DNA of 64,000 nt from Dermanyssus gallinae (Eukaryota; Arthropoda; Arachnida; Mesostigmata; Dermanyssidae): the NCBI GenBank assembly GCA_003439945.1, contig QVRM01005415.1:62001-126000 (forward strand), written 5' to 3'. The translations under genes were made by a program, and so were the position numbers. The first letter of the stretch is position 1; each line of letters begins with the position of its first letter. Positions 21,470 through 33,274 of the stretch are shown one piece after another. The notes beneath the pieces were generated by a model. That model was given only the letters and a program-made list of their open reading frames with translations. It had not been told where the DNA came from and did not search any database.

Positions 21470-24115
21470 AAATCGTACACGGGCATTCTCTCGGTAAGTT
21501 CTAACCTACTAGGGGTGACAAAGTTGATCTGAAATAAAAGCACCCTCTTAGAAAATATGTTTAATTTTTCCCAACGTCTATCATCCTATTTGTGCTGTCA
21601 TATTCTGGTCTGCTAAGCTGACTAGTAGAAAAATTGACTAAGGGTCGTATTTTTTATATGTTCTTCCAGTTCCATTCAAGCAGCTCTTGCAAGTAGCTGC
21701 TTTATCGCGTTATCTATTGGCTCCAAACGAAGCTAGTCTGAACAGAACAGCCAGTCTCAGCTGGAATCAAGTTCATTGGGAATGCCCAAGTTACACAAAT
21801 CAGGAACTTTCTTCTTTGTCTCACGATGAAAAGAAGAAAATTCCAGGCGCCAGTGATCGGATCGTAGCGGCAGCAGTGTGGAGTAGTATTTTTCGTAGTA
21901 GTAGTAGTAATAGTACTGTAGCCTTAGCTACTTACTCTTTTTTTCGACCACCGCCTTGTCCAGTCTTCGGTCAGTACGTACTTAATCGCAGTTTAAGAGC
22001 CGACGGCGCCCCTAGACGATTCCGAGAGATGATGTCTCGAACCTGCACCTCAAGGCAGCCAGCCAACTGAAGTAGCCAGCTAAAGCAGCTGCTGGAACTT
22101 CTACGCCTGTAGGAGTGAGTGCTAGATAAGTCTGTCGGCCATCCTTCCGTTCATCCGTCCTCTGTTCTCTGTATAAGCTCTCTCCCAAGCTTGGTTTGTT
22201 GGGCTGCCAAAAGAGACTCTACTATTTGATTTGACACCTGCTCATTGGGTTAGGCTATTGTAGTTCGTTGGCTCTCTGAATAGCTGGCCCTCAGAGGCCA
22301 CGCAGAGTAAGTAATGTACACTCTATCCCTATTTCCTGGCAGTTCGTAGTCCAACCTCCAGAAGGCCAAGGCGGTGCTTGAAGGACGAAGGGCTTCTCAC
22401 TCGAACGGATGCGGGTCACCTCCTCCTCCTCGTCTGGTAAACATGGCCTGTCAGGACACGGCAGTGGCGGCAAAGGTCGTCAGCGAGTTACCATCGCTAT
22501 GATGCCGTCGTGGCCGGAATCATCATCATCATGATAGTAGTGTAACCAGCACCGGAAGCGGTTTTTTGATCCGATCAGACAGCCTGCACAAGGCGCCAAG
22601 CAGCAAAGTTGCGGCGAGGCGAACAGCCTTCAGCCTGATCAGGCGCATGCTCATAGCACAAGCAATGTGCGCATACGCTCCGCCGGACAAAGAACTCAAG
22701 CTTTCGAAAATGCAGTTCCGATAATAAATCACGTTGTCAATTAATCAGTCAAAAGACTCTGTCAAGTAGACAGCGACGTTTGCTTGTATTAACTAGGTCG
22801 TTGTATGTTGTAAAACTATTATCATAAATGTATGTATATTTATATATACAAAATGTTTTGATTGTCTGGTTCCTTAGAAATTAAAGAAGTGTGAACGATG
22901 CCTCTCATATTCCGTCAACAACGCAACATAGCCCTTCTCTCGGACCACACACTCTTTGCCTGCTTACATTCTTGTAAAATACCCATTTTTTCGCGCGGGT
23001 CACCAAGCGATCCAGAAACGAATTTCAGTGATAGCGATTGAGAAGTTCCGATGCGCATGCGCTCTGATTTGTTGTTGCTTAGTCTGTGAAGCCTTTTCCA
23101 CTTACAAAGCTTAGAAGTTATTCTAAGGATTTTCCCTGCAAGCATTCTGGCAATGGTTGCGTTTGATCAACTTTGACTTCTTCCGCAAGTTTTCGAGTAA
23201 GTAGTTCGTTGAGTCGTTGAGCGCAGAACGTCCTCATTCAGCAAAGACTGTCGACCGGACTTGGTTCATCGTCGAGATTAAAATCTCGTTCTCCATCACA
23301 TAACTTGGCAAATCATGCTCGGCAAGTTCGCTTGTTGGTTGAGTCGTCCCCGAATATGGTGGAGATGCTTCTATATTTTTCTTAACAAGCCACAGCAGTA
23401 TTTAAATTCTTTCGGAAGTCGTACAGCAAAACACTCAACATTTTTTTCTTCGCGCATGCTTTTGTATTTACAATTTCCGGGCCTTCTTAGAAAGCTAATT
23501 TGGCTAACGTGGTCTAGGAGAAGTTTTGTTTCGCAGAAAGAGTGATATCATTAAAATGTGTGAAGAAAAATTAGCGCCAATATTTTTACTCAAAAACACT
23601 GGTGTTATTGCTCGGCATCGGAGCACTAACTGTGTGATTGAGAGACAACCAGTTCTCCTATAGAGACACTAATATAAGCACAATGTCATGTTCGTGAGAA
23701 AATTCTTGACTTGACTGACACACGACGCCGGCTCGAAAAGATGCGGCATAGCCATCATTTAGAAGAGAATTCGCAAAACCTGAAGTGCTATCATTAGCAT
23801 TTACGTTCAATACCTCAGTTTCAACTTGAATTCAATCGCATTTTTGTTTAAGTGCGTTTTATTTACACTGTCTTATGTGCATTACAACATTATGGTCTTA
23901 CAGCTCGTAAGGCTGAAAGCCCGTGTACGCAGCACTGGTGCGTGTTTGCCGAGGAATTATGTAAGGTTTTCCGGTGGTCCTGCGTGCATAAGTGGCTTAT
24001 TCCATAGCACTAGAAGCACACACAGCTATTTTTTATGGCACAGTATTTGCTCAAAACTGCCTTCGCAAACCACTACGCATATTTAGCAGTGCCTGCACAG
24101 CTCTTTATCTTTTAA

Positions 24116-24118
<3 letters not shown>
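21470..24118. other. Unassigned region
   Basis: About 2.6 kb with short ORFs only; the longest is 127 codons at 21687-22070 with no recognised motif. It contains a short shared repeat at 22690-22740 (listed separately). Confidence 0.5.
22690..22740 (+). repeat. Short shared 3'-end-like repeat, copy 1
   Basis: The segment ACTCAAGC...ATGCAGTTCCGATAATAAATCACGTTGTCA (written in parts) matches 39850-39898. An AATAAA-like signal lies inside copy 1. At 39899 copy 2 runs straight into a (TA)n array. It may be the 3' end of another retroelement family. Confidence 0.6.

Positions 24119-24145
<27 letters not shown>
24119..24145. repeat. (TA)n at the left flank of a MITE
   Basis: TA array abutting the MITE at 24146; it resumes at 24444. 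Confidence 0.95.
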
Positions 24146-24146
<1 letters not shown>

Positions 24147-24443
24147 GGTTTTGAACCTTAAAAAAACAAAAACGTCAGTTACATTTTCTGCATAACACAT
24201 TGAATATCTGTTACGCGCATAACGAAGGATTAGGTTATGTCGCTAAGCACATTGGCTTGTATGGTGGCTTGCACACCATACAAGCCAATGTGCTTAGCGG
24301 GCTTGTATGGTGACTACTACCATATATATATGTATATATGTATAAGCACATTAGCTTAGCTAATCCTTCGTTATGCGTAAAACATATTCAATGTATTATG
24401 CAGAAAAGTATACAGTAACTGACGATTTTAAAGATACGAACCA
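24146..24443. mobile_element. MITE of about 298 bp with nested hairpin
   Basis: The left arm (TGGTT...ACGTCAGTTAC, TTCTGCATAA, CATAACGAAGGATTAG) is repeated inverted in the right arm (CTAATCCTTCGTTATGCG, TTATGCAGAAAA, GTAACTGACG, AACCA), with small indels. TA repeats flank both ends, consistent with TA target duplication. Its centre contains a separate, perfect hairpin (24241-24299). No coding capacity. Confidence 0.85.
24241..24299. repeat. Perfect 26-bp-arm hairpin inside the MITE
   Basis: CGCTAAGCACATTGGCTTGT... (24241-24266) is exactly inverted at 24274-24299 around a 7-base loop, GCTTGCA. Its perfection contrasts with the imperfect outer arms. Confidence 0.95.
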
Positions 24444-24540
24444 TATATATATATATATATATATATATAAGATAAAAAAGGAAGAGCCTTTTTTAGGTCA
24501 CCTGCAAGCGTATATATATATATATATATATATATATGCG
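24444..24540. repeat. Two (TA)n arrays (24444-24468 and 24510-24538)
   Basis: TA arrays separated by about 41 bp of unique sequence. Confidence 0.95.
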
Positions 24541-24599
24541 TGTAATCTAAAACTGCTGCCGGACATATCTACGCGAATACCCACCATTCAGTTTGTTGA

Positions 24600-25640
24600 T
24601 TAAGCTAAAAGGTGAAGGTACTTATAGGAATCTTGGATCCATTACGCTCGCGTGCTGAGCACGGAGTACGGAGGTCTCCTGGCCGCTTCCTCCTATCTCT
24701 CTTTCTCTCTCTCTGGCAACGTTCGGGATGTCAAAGCACCAGGAGCGTATGTCGATACGTTTGGTCTTGCGACGGCTGTACGGCGGGACGCGTTTCCCCC
24801 GGGCCGCCGCGAGTGCTGTAGCCGAAGACTCCAGCCGTTTGGGCGGCGGTTTATTCGTGTTGTCCGGCCCAGCCTGGTGGCTCCTATGAAATACCTTGCA
24901 TTGGCCAGCGTGACAAGAAGGTAGACGGAGCAGACGAAGCAGAGCGAGGCGGAGAATGAGACGTCGACTAGGAAAAAAGACGTCGAATTCAGACCACGCC
25001 CTTCAAAAGTGTGGCGTATTCTCATCACGTTCAGACGAATACCGCTATCGCCGCCGACGCGGCGGCCTCGCTGTTTGCCTTTCCTGCTGCTGCTGCTGCT
25101 GCTGCTACTGCACCTGTCGTTGTTGTTTTGTTATTGTTGCTGGTGTTGTTGCTATTGTTGTTGCTGGTGTTGTTGCTAATGTTGTTGTTGCTGGTGTTGT
25201 TGCTAATGTTGTTGTTGTTGCTGGAGTTGTTGCTAATGTTGTTGTTGCTGTTGCTGTTACGGTGACGCTGGCGGTGGCAGCCGAGACCGCCCCCATGGGT
25301 GGCGCGCCCATGCCCGACGTGTCTGTGCGAGGTTTTGGCCCGCTCAAGTCTATCTCGTTCCCTTCTTTTCCCGGCTCAGCTTTCAGCTGTCCAGCCTCAC
25401 CTCGGCCCTGCCAGTCCAACGTCACAACGTCCTGTCTACCTTCGAAACTCAACGACTTAGGTAGCTTTTGCCGCAAGCAAAGCAAGCGCGAAAGACAAGC
25501 TCCAACCTGCACCGACATGGGGATCAAGCCCACAATCTCTGGGGTCACCACCACAATCCCAATCACCCTGGATGGCGATTCCTGTCGTCGATGGTGTCGG
25601 AGAATAGAATCTTTCCCGTGGATTAGGTAAAAATGGGCGG
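24600..25640. other. GC-rich low-complexity island, possible host 5' region
   Basis: Open frames on both strands (224 codons plus at 24956-25630; 235 codons minus at 25105-25812) overlap a GTT/GCT array. Outside the array the plus frame reads ETAPMGGAPMPDVSVRGFG and then a Ser/Pro-rich stretch. No domain is recognised, and neither frame is clearly favoured. Confidence 0.35.
25084..25262. repeat. GCT/GTT trinucleotide-rich array
   Basis: Imperfect array of TGC, then GTT/GCT/GGT units. It produces artificial poly-Leu, poly-Val and Thr-rich translations in different frames. Confidence 0.9.
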
Positions 25641-26640
25641 TTAGGAGGAGAAACATCCGATAAAAGGGAGTGGGTGACAAATAGAGATAGAGAGAGGGGG
25701 AGGAGGAGTGAGCGTCACTAAAAAAAGAATAGAAAAAGAACCACATTAAGGACTGAAACACCAACGTACATATTTTTAGATGTGCAAAAGTATCTAACAA
25801 CATACGATTCAAGTTGCGGAACCGCCCGTGTTGTAGCTAGCAATAGATCTCTTTAAGGAACACGTATCGAATTAAATCTACAAGTTTACCTGCACGGTTT
25901 GCTAGCCTTCGATTAGCAGCGGTTGAATTGCTCTGTTACAGCATTATTTACAACTATGTAAAAGGTAACAGGTGTCTCCCTTTGAACATGTACACCGGGT
26001 AAGATAAGTGAAAACGTCGCATATCCCCCATGTTTGGGCGTTATTGTAATTGCTCTGTTGAAAGTGATGTGAGTATATTTCTGCTACACCTATGTACTAG
26101 CTGTCGTAACTAAATGCATTGTTGCTCTAAGCCTGCCTGATTGTCTGCCTTAAAAAAGATGCACTCGAAATCGAGCGCAATTCGTAGGCCTCTCCGAGGC
26201 AGAGGTTAGACTCATTGGTTAGTTTACGTCGAACTAACCAACTAGTCTAACCTAATTTGTTTTAGTTTACTTCGAACACCTGGTTGGTGGTGGACGTTAG
26301 GGTTTGTGTGTTTGTTCGCCTGTGTGTAATAAATGCTCGTATAGGTCAAGTCGTAAGAGAAGTTCTAGCTATGCGCACACATTTAGTCGTCTTCACGTCT
26401 CTCTCTCACATACAAACACTTCAATTATCTTTTTGGCTATGGCGGTACACCAGCACTTATTGCTGTAGTATACTAAACTGTTTCGCGGTTTTCGTGTGCG
26501 GGCACGTCCCGCATAAGCTATCGTTGTGTTGTCGTTGTTGCCATATGTTAGAAGCGCTTTCTTCGTTTTCTTTCTGTTTATCTTCTTTGTCTTTATCTTC
26601 TGTTTTTTTTTTCACCATTCTTCTCTCTCATTTCTTATTA
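25641..26640. other. Unassigned region with a short hairpin
   Basis: No gene recognised. GGTTAGACTCATTGGTTAGTT at 26204-26224 (given here as GGTTAGACTC then ATTGGTTAGTT) is inverted at 26232-26252 with two mismatches and a 7-base loop. Confidence 0.5.
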
Positions 26641-26649
26641 AAATTATAA

Positions 26650-27122
26650 TGAGTCTTATTAATTATTCTTCCGTTTTACTGGAAGGACAGGTTATCGTAG
26701 ATGATAGAGCCGCTGAACATATGGCGATTTTACAGTCGCCACTAATGTTGTCCAGGATGGCAATCTTAGCCCCCTGTTTGCTGTTTCCGGGGTTGGTTGT
26801 AAGTGACCTTCCTGAAGAAATACAGAGTCAGCTCTTGCAGGTGGGCGTCTTTATGTACACAGATGACTTAGTGCTATATGTACTCTCGCAGCCGATTTCA
26901 TTTGTAACAATCTTTTGCGGTTTTGCAGCATTACGTCACCACCGGAACAAGTTAGAGATAAATATAAATCAAACAAAGACAATTCAGTTTAGACGTGAAG
27001 AAAAGTTGGCTGGAATCGACGAACTTCGCCTGAGTTCAAATATTGCTTATGTTTGTGCAATCTCCGCGTGGGACGGTGCGACTTATATCACCTTCAACAA
27101 GGCATTCGAGCAGTTCCGTTGA
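26650..27122 (+). pseudogene. Non-LTR RT palm fragment (jockey/CR1-like)
   Basis: A continuous reading contains LQVGVFMYTDDLVLYVLSQ, the YxDD catalytic motif of reverse transcriptase, followed by LEININQTKTIQFRREEKLA, which matches the NxxKT block that normally follows. Upstream, LQSPLMLSRMAIL is probably a decayed form of the QGDPLSP region. The downstream part fades out near AFEQFR and stops at 27120-27122. Only about 150 codons remain, so it is an isolated, truncated fragment; the clade cannot be fixed. Confidence 0.75.
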
Positions 27123-28070
27123 CTCGACGTTTGGAACCATGATGAATATACGAACATGTAAGTGTGTGCTTTTCCTTACGTAATAATAGTACGCGCAATA
27201 TTGTAAACCAATCATCGGTTAATAAAGCTAAATATGATATATCTGGACCATTTTTTATTGTCTTAGCATGATAATGATGTTGGCCCACAGCATTGTTCTA
27301 TGGATATTTGAGTCATTAGAGAGTGAAACTTGAGGAGAGGTGTGTTTAGTGATTGTTGGGGTCTTGGCGGTTGACCAACATCCAACCGCTGGGGTTGAAT
27401 CCCACACGGCTCTAGAGATAAACAACACAACCCATTCATAGCAAAAGTGCACTTCCATACCTCTTTCACAAAACATATTATTATGTTTTTTTACAGATTT
27501 ATTTATATAACTTTGTTATGTTAGCATCTTGTAGTAAAACATATTATTGTGTTTTATACAGATTTATTTATATAACTTTGTTATGTTAGCATCTTGTAGT
27601 GAACAATTGTCTTCGGGCGTGAACGTGTGGTGACGGGTTCTCTAACCTAGGATTAGCCCAGTTTAACAATATGCTCCGAACAGATACTGCGTTTCACCGC
27701 CGAATGTCGAGTGACAGTCTCAGATGCAAAGCATTCCGATCAGCTCCTGAATGCAAGAGCCCCCCCCCCCCCCGGTCCCCTACGTTTGTCTCTAAAGCCA
27801 ACGAACAAAACTGGTGCATTGGATAACCAACGCTAAAGTATTTTCTGCATTCGCTAGCCTCTGCCTAACCTGGAAGCATGACCATCTGCTTGGTCACCGC
27901 ACCTGCACCGACCATCAGAGCAGCTAAATACATCGGTTACAGTTGCTAATGATAACGTTGTTGTTGTTGTTGTTGTTCTTGCTGCTGTTGTTGCAACAAG
28001 ACAACAGCAAGAACTGTTTGTCTTCTTTAAGTAACACAAAGTGCTTTCTGTGTTAGCAGCAAAAAGTACT
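27123..28070. other. Unassigned stretch with tandem duplication and C14 tract
   Basis: No gene. It has a tandem duplication (27470-27600), a C14 run at 27760-27773, a GTT array at 27957-27990, and a tRNA-like B box, GGGTTGAATCCCAC, at about 27393-27406 (weak SINE candidate). Confidence 0.5.
27470..27600 (+). repeat. 65-bp tandem duplication
   Basis: 27470-27535 and 27536-27600 are almost identical and both end GTTAGCATCTTGTAGT. Differences are confined to the T-rich part (TATGTTTTTTTACAG versus TGTGTTTTATACAG), so the duplication is recent. Confidence 0.95.
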
Positions 28071-28900
28071 GCTTGCATGTGGTTGATATGGTCGATATGC
28101 ACTGGTTATACGTGTCACCGAGCGTCAGGTCCGCCGCAAGTCCCAGTCATCATCAGTGGCGTCTGACTAACCCGAACCCATTATTATCGATGCTCGAATC
28201 GCAAAGCGTTCTCCGTTGCGTCGTTTCGCTGCTTGCGGTGGTGATGGTGCGTCTATGGCTGCTGCTGCTGTTGCTGCATGTCTTGTGACGCTCTACTTGT
28301 GTGCGTTTGGCGCTTTACGTACGTTTGCCATCTGCTGCTGCTGCAGCTGCTGCTGGCAGATGGCCGCGCGGACGGCTGGACGGACGCAAGAAAGGATTGT
28401 CCCTAACCTGAACCTAAAAGTCGTGAACGTGACAGGAAGTCACGCCCAGGGAGAAGATGGAGAAGGACGCGATGAGATAGCGCCCCTACTCGACGACGAC
28501 GTCGTGTGGAAGCAGGCAAAGGAAAAGAGAGGAAAAATAGAAAAAACGACGACGACGATGATGATGATGATGAAGAGGAAGAAGAAGAAGAAAAGGCAAG
28601 TTAGCAAGCGACAAGGGAGCGACACAACATCAACTGGCCATAGCTCTATCTACATAAGTAATTGTATCCTTTATTTGATCTCTTTCTTGCCTTTCCTGTC
28701 GCTAGACGGCGTTTCGTACGCCGCTTCATTCAATTCTGTCTACAGTCTCGGTTTCGAAAGTACCTGTGCCGACGTGTCCCCACTCCTATCTTTATTCTCT
28801 TACTTCTTTAGGAAAACCCTCGGCTAGTCTGCTGGCCGGTGTGCGGAGTGCGCCAGTTCAATACGAGAAATTGATCCGTATCCGGGCGTTATTTGATTAC
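28071..28900. other. GC-rich low-complexity island, possible host exon or UTR
   Basis: A 203-codon plus-strand frame (28216-28827) starts Ala/Cys-rich (GCT/CTG repeats), passes ERIVPNLNLKVVNVTGSHAQ and an acidic stretch, then a GAT/GAA repeat encoding poly-Met and poly-Lys. No domain recognised; the repeats make a true protein doubtful. Confidence 0.35.
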
Positions 28901-29267
28901 GACGTCGAATCGACATCATATGTCGCGCTCGTCAAATGAAGCCTGGCCACGACGTCCCTCCATCCGACGACGAAACGACAAGCATGTTCCTGAGTGTGTA
29001 TGTGTGTGGGCGCTGATGTCCTTCAGTGAAGTCCTTCAGTGAGGTGTGATGTGTTGGGTGTCATCGCATTCTGTATTTTGTATCCCCGAGCCTCGAGGCT
29101 CGAACGACTAACCAGTCAACCATATGAAGTAAGGCGCCAATGTCTCCTCATCTCATAACCGGCGTGCTAAACTTAATTTTATGTTGTTGCAAACATTTGC
29201 AACACTTAACATTTAATTACGATTCCATTTCGTGGCAAAATTTTGCCATTCTAACAAAAAAGCTGTA
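28901..29267. other. Unassigned spacer
   Basis: Mixed DNA up to the mariner; nothing recognised. Confidence 0.5.
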
Positions 29268-30592
29268 CGAGGTGTGTTCAATCGTTATCGCGACTTTTGA
29301 ATTTTCGCGGGTTACGTATATTCGAATTTCGATTTTTTGTGGCGTTATGTTGGTACTCATGTCTCTCACTTATGCCGACAAGCTCGGCCATTTTGAATGC
29401 TCACTTAATTGTTGACAGCTGCTTTGCTTGCACGTGTTTTGGATCGTCTTCGATTTTTACCTATTCAAAAAAAATGGATCAAAGAACCTGTATCAAATTT
29501 TGTGTGAAAAACGAAATTAAGTGCGCGGATGCATTCCGAATGTTGACTGTGGCATACGGAGAAGCTACCTTGGACCGAAGCAACGTTTACCGGTGGTACA
29601 AAATGTTCTCAGAAGGCCGAGAAGATGTGAACGACGAAGAGCGTGCCGGACGCCCGAGCACTTCAACAACAGACGAAAAAATTAATGAAGTGGAGAAAAT
29701 GGTATTGGCCAATCGTCGAATCACCGTTAGAGAAGTTGCTGAGGACCTAAACATATCGATTGGCTCGTGCCATTCGATTTTTATCAATGATTTGGGCATG
29801 AGACGGGTCGCCGCGAAATTCGTACCAAAATTGCTCAATTGCGACCAAAAACAGCATCGCATGAACATTGCTAATGAGATGTTGGACTCTGTCCGCGACG
29901 ACCCAAATTTGCTCCAGAGGGTCATAACTGGTGACGAATCGTGGGTTTATGGTTATGACGTGGAAACCAAAGCTCAATCATCTCAATGGAAGCTGCCGCA
30001 CGAACCAAGACCGAAAAAAGCGCGCCAAGTTCGGTCGAATGTGAAAGTTTTGCTGACAGTTTTCTTCGATTGCAGGGGCGTGGTGCATCATGAGTTCTTG
30101 CCACAGGGTAGAACGGTCAATAAGGAATATTACCTGCAAGTTATGCGCAATTTGCGCGAAGCAATCCGCCAGAAACGCCCGGATTTGTGGAAGAACAAAA
30201 ATTGGCTTTTGCACCACGATAACGCCCCTGCTCACACATCGTTGCTTGTGCGCGAGTTTTTGGCCAAAAACAACACACTAATGATGCCGCAGCCACCGTA
30301 TTCCCCAGATCTGGCCCCCTGTGACTTTTTCTTGTTCCCTAAACTGAAGAGGCCCATGAAAGGACGACGTTACGCTACGCTTGACGAGATAAAGACGGCA
30401 TCGAAGGAGGAGCTGAACAAGATAAAAAAAAAAATGGTTTTTTGAAGTGCTTCGAAGATTGGAAAAAACCGTTGGCACAAGTGTATAATATCTCATGGGG
30501 ATTACTTTGAAGGGGACAAAATAGATATTCATGAATAAATGAATAATTTTTGAAAAAACACAAAAGTCGCGATACGTTTTGAACACGCTATG
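29268..30592 (+). mobile_element. Mariner family 1, copy 1
   Basis: A 1325-bp element flanked by TA (29266-29267 and 30593-30594). The left end is CGAGGTGTGTTCAATCGTTA. The right end has drifted (reverse complement CATAGCGTGTTCAAAACGTA) and no longer mirrors the left well. It is nearly identical to the copy at 57294-58614 over its whole length, so both are recent. Confidence 0.95.
29474..30445 (+). pseudogene. Mariner family 1 transposase, C-terminally truncated
   Basis: Starts MDQRTCIKFCVKNEIKCADA, the same start as copy 2. Seen: paired HTH domain (about residues 1-115, including VREVAEDLNISIGSCHSIF), catalytic domain with TGDESWVYGYDVETKAQSS (first Asp), WLLHHDNAPAHTSLLVREF (second Asp) and YSPDLAPCDFFLFPKLK (third Asp, 34 residues after the second). 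The frame is lost at an A run: 11 A after GAT at 30421 versus 9 in copy 2, giving a TGA at 30443-30445. A later A run (6 versus 5) would restore the frame, but only after the stop. The protein ends at 323 residues, about 30 short of copy 2. Catalytic residues are intact; activity is uncertain. Confidence 0.93.
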
Positions 30593-30623
30593 TATGTCTG
30601 TCTAATTATCTTTATAAACCGAA

Positions 30624-30664
<41 letters not shown>

Positions 30665-30844
30665 ATTCTGCTTAATGATTTGTGTTTTATATGAGTAGCA
30701 AAGCTTTAGAAAAAATTGTCGTTTTAGTCGGGAATGCTTGACTGGAACTTGCAAATTATAGTTAGTAAGAAACCCGGACGTTCTGCCTCGGACTTCACAC
30801 CCGGAATTTCCTTCTCGAGTTTTGCCGTCTTTATTGTTACCCCG

Positions 30845-30878
<34 letters not shown>

Positions 30879-31742
30879 CGTGAGTGAGATTAATATGTGA
30901 CAAGTGTAGTTTGTGAAATTCTCTACAGGGTTGTTTCTGCTGCTGGTGGTGGTGGTGGTGGCTAGATGCATTTTTCTACTGGGCCTAGAGACAGCGTTCG
31001 CAGCTTCGATGCTTCGGAGCTTTCATATGTGTGCGCACCTCTTGGCGAGTGACGAAGAGCATACGTGTTTTGAGTATTTGTAGTTGATATTCAGAATAAA
31101 GTTGGTTTTCGTTTTCCTGTTGTTGGTGGTGGTTTGAACAACGCGCGAGAAGTTGCTGAGGCGGCAACAGCAACAACAACATCAGCAGCAGCAGCAGCAA
31201 AATACATAGCAAATAGAAAGCCCCGGCCTTGCAGCAAAAACCTTTCAGCTGTATCTGAGTTGTTGTACTTGTGGCGCGTTACGCTCATTAGCGGTCATTT
31301 GCTTCTAAACAAAAATTGATCGTGGGTGCCATCGAGCTGCATCAGCTGTTGCCGCGATGCAGCTCATACATTCATATTAATGTATAATAAAACCCACCTA
31401 CAACACGAGTGGGGGGGGGAGCGCGAGCCGACGGAGGAATTCATACAGAACGTGCGTGCGAGAGAACGCCGTCGCAAAGTTTCATCCTTCAGCAAATTGC
31501 GTAATAGCGCGTACGCTGGATATTCAGCGAAAGTTTGACAGCGAACTTAGGTTTTTTTTGTGGCGTTCTTTTTTTTCCACACGACACTGCTGTACTGCCG
31601 TGTTGGCGGGGCTCTAGAACCGCCGGCCCAGAAACGTGTAGGTGCTGGGTTGTTCCCTCAAGACAACGTTCTCATGAAAAAAAACAGAGATCGAATGTCG
31701 TCTTTAGATCCTGACGTCGTCTTTGGTAAGTCTATACGTATT

Positions 31743-31815
<73 letters not shown>

Positions 31816-31990
31816 CACCCTAGTGAATAATATACGTACGCAAATACAAAGATGTATACGTGTAGATGTCTAAATCTACTAAGATCTCACTCACCTGTTC
31901 TGAACACTTGCATTAGCCATATGGATTCGTCCCTCCTTCCCGCACCCGGCCGGCCGAAGGAAACCCGAGCTTTCGGCCAGATTGTTCAGA
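30593..31990. other. Unassigned region with three (TA)n arrays
   Basis: (TA)n at 30627-30661, 30845-30878 and 31746-31804. There is a CAG/CAA-rich tract at 31160-31200. A possible splice donor (TTTG then GTAAGT) sits at 31724-31729 after a short plus-strand frame, but no gene can be built on it. Confidence 0.45.
31746..31804. repeat. (TA)n microsatellite
   Basis: About 59 bp of TA. Confidence 0.97.
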
Positions 31991-32443
31991 CTCATCGCAG
32001 TAGCTGCTGCTGCGTTTGCTCCTGGACACGCAAGGCAAGAAGCTTGGGCAATAGGAAACCACCACCTTTTGTCGTTGTCGACGTCCCCGTAGTAGCCGGA
32101 GAATATGAGCGTGTTTCGTCTCCGGTGTTATGTACTAAATGTCTTTCTTGCTATATATATATATATATAATGTGCAAAATGTAATACCAGCCTACCGTCA
32201 CGAGAGCAAACGACGCGAACGCAATTACGACTGTGGTTGTTGTACCGACTTCCTATTGCGAAACACTCGTTGTTCGCCAACGCCAACAGTAGCAGCTATA
32301 GCCGTGTGTAGAACACATGTAAAACGACGCTGTAGCAAACGAAGCTATCTGCTATGCTGTTCGTCTCGAGCGTCACGGGAGCGCGCGACCAGCGGCTGTC
32401 CAACTTAAGCCAACTCGGATATGGAATTGCGGCGGGCGAGGTT

Positions 32444-32557
32444 AAATCACCTTACTCTACTTCTCTTTTTCTTTATATATATACATATATATATATATAT
32501 AAATCACCATACTCTACTTCTCTTTTTCTTTATATATATATATAATTATACATATAT
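32444..32557 (+). repeat. 57-bp tandem duplication ending in TA repeats
   Basis: AAATCACCTTACTCTACTTC at 32444 recurs as AAATCACCATACTCTACTTC at 32501. Both are followed by TCTTTTTCTTTATATATA. The duplicated unit ends in a TA tract, which probably mediated slippage or unequal exchange. Confidence 0.95.
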
Positions 32558-32599
32558 AAAAGAAAGAGCGACCATGCGTCTAAATGATGCCCCCTCTCT

Positions 32600-33175
32600 C
32601 CGTGCCTGTTAGCTATCCATCTCGCTCTCTCTCTCTCTTTCTCTCCATCTTTGACTTTAGCCTTGGGTTTCTCCGTTTTTCAATTTCAAGTTGGCCGGGC
32701 CACCCACGCGCGTGTGCTGGTTGCGCGCCCTGTTTTGTCTTGCTTGCCTGCAGGAACAACAGGAAACATCCACGGTTCTGGCGTTCATCCATGATCTCGT
32801 CGTCGTCGTTGCTGTTGTTGTGTCGGTGGTGGTCCGGTGCTCAGCCGTCCGAGGAGGGACTCCGCCCGCCGCCCTCGGAACCAGAAGAAAGGACGTCGAG
32901 GAGAGTGAGGTGAGATGCTCGTACTCGACGACGCACACTCGGACAGCGCGAGGGAAATACAGAGCGGCCGCGCTATCGCGCAACGTCCAACGTCGAGCAG
33001 AGAACTCGCAGATCTCGGCGCTCGGCTCAGATCGGCTGTCAGTGGATTTCGTTGCCGTAGCCCATTTTTCTCCGGGCCGGCTAGCAGCCCGAATGGCAAA
33101 ACCTGCAGTGTATGTTTTGCTGCATTTGGGTTGCACTATTTTGAAGCAGGAGCAAAAGCCCCTTAGAAGAAAGAT
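32600..33175. other. GC-rich island, possible host exon or promoter
   Basis: CpG-rich with overlapping open frames (163 codons plus at 32691-33182; 159 codons minus at 32657-33136), CT-rich at its left edge (32621-32650). Neither frame has a recognised domain. Confidence 0.35.
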
Positions 33176-33202
33176 GAATTAATACTTTTTTTTAAAAATT
33201 AT

Positions 33203-33274
33203 AAATATGTATTAGAACGTTTTGATCAGATACATAAATATGTGCATCTGATCAAAAAGTTCAAATACATATTT
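33203..33274. repeat. 29-bp-arm hairpin next to a mariner relic
   Basis: AAATATGTATTAGAACGTTT...GATCAGAT at 33203-33231 is inverted at 33246-33274 with two mismatches. It lies just beyond the 3' end of the decayed mariner at 33275-33868 and may include remnants of that element's terminal repeat. Confidence 0.85.

Noticed and set aside
25105..25812. 235-codon minus-strand ORF as a Thr-rich protein
   Set aside because: The Thr/Ala-rich C-terminal part comes from the GTT/GCT array and the N-terminal part has no motif.
27340..27410. tRNA gene at the B-box-like GGGTTGAATCCCAC
   Set aside because: No complete cloverleaf or convincing A box in the right place; at best an eroded SINE.
31560..31730. 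Host exon ending at a GTAAGT donor
   Set aside because: A single donor-like hexamer after a short, unconserved frame; no acceptor or downstream exon could be recognised.
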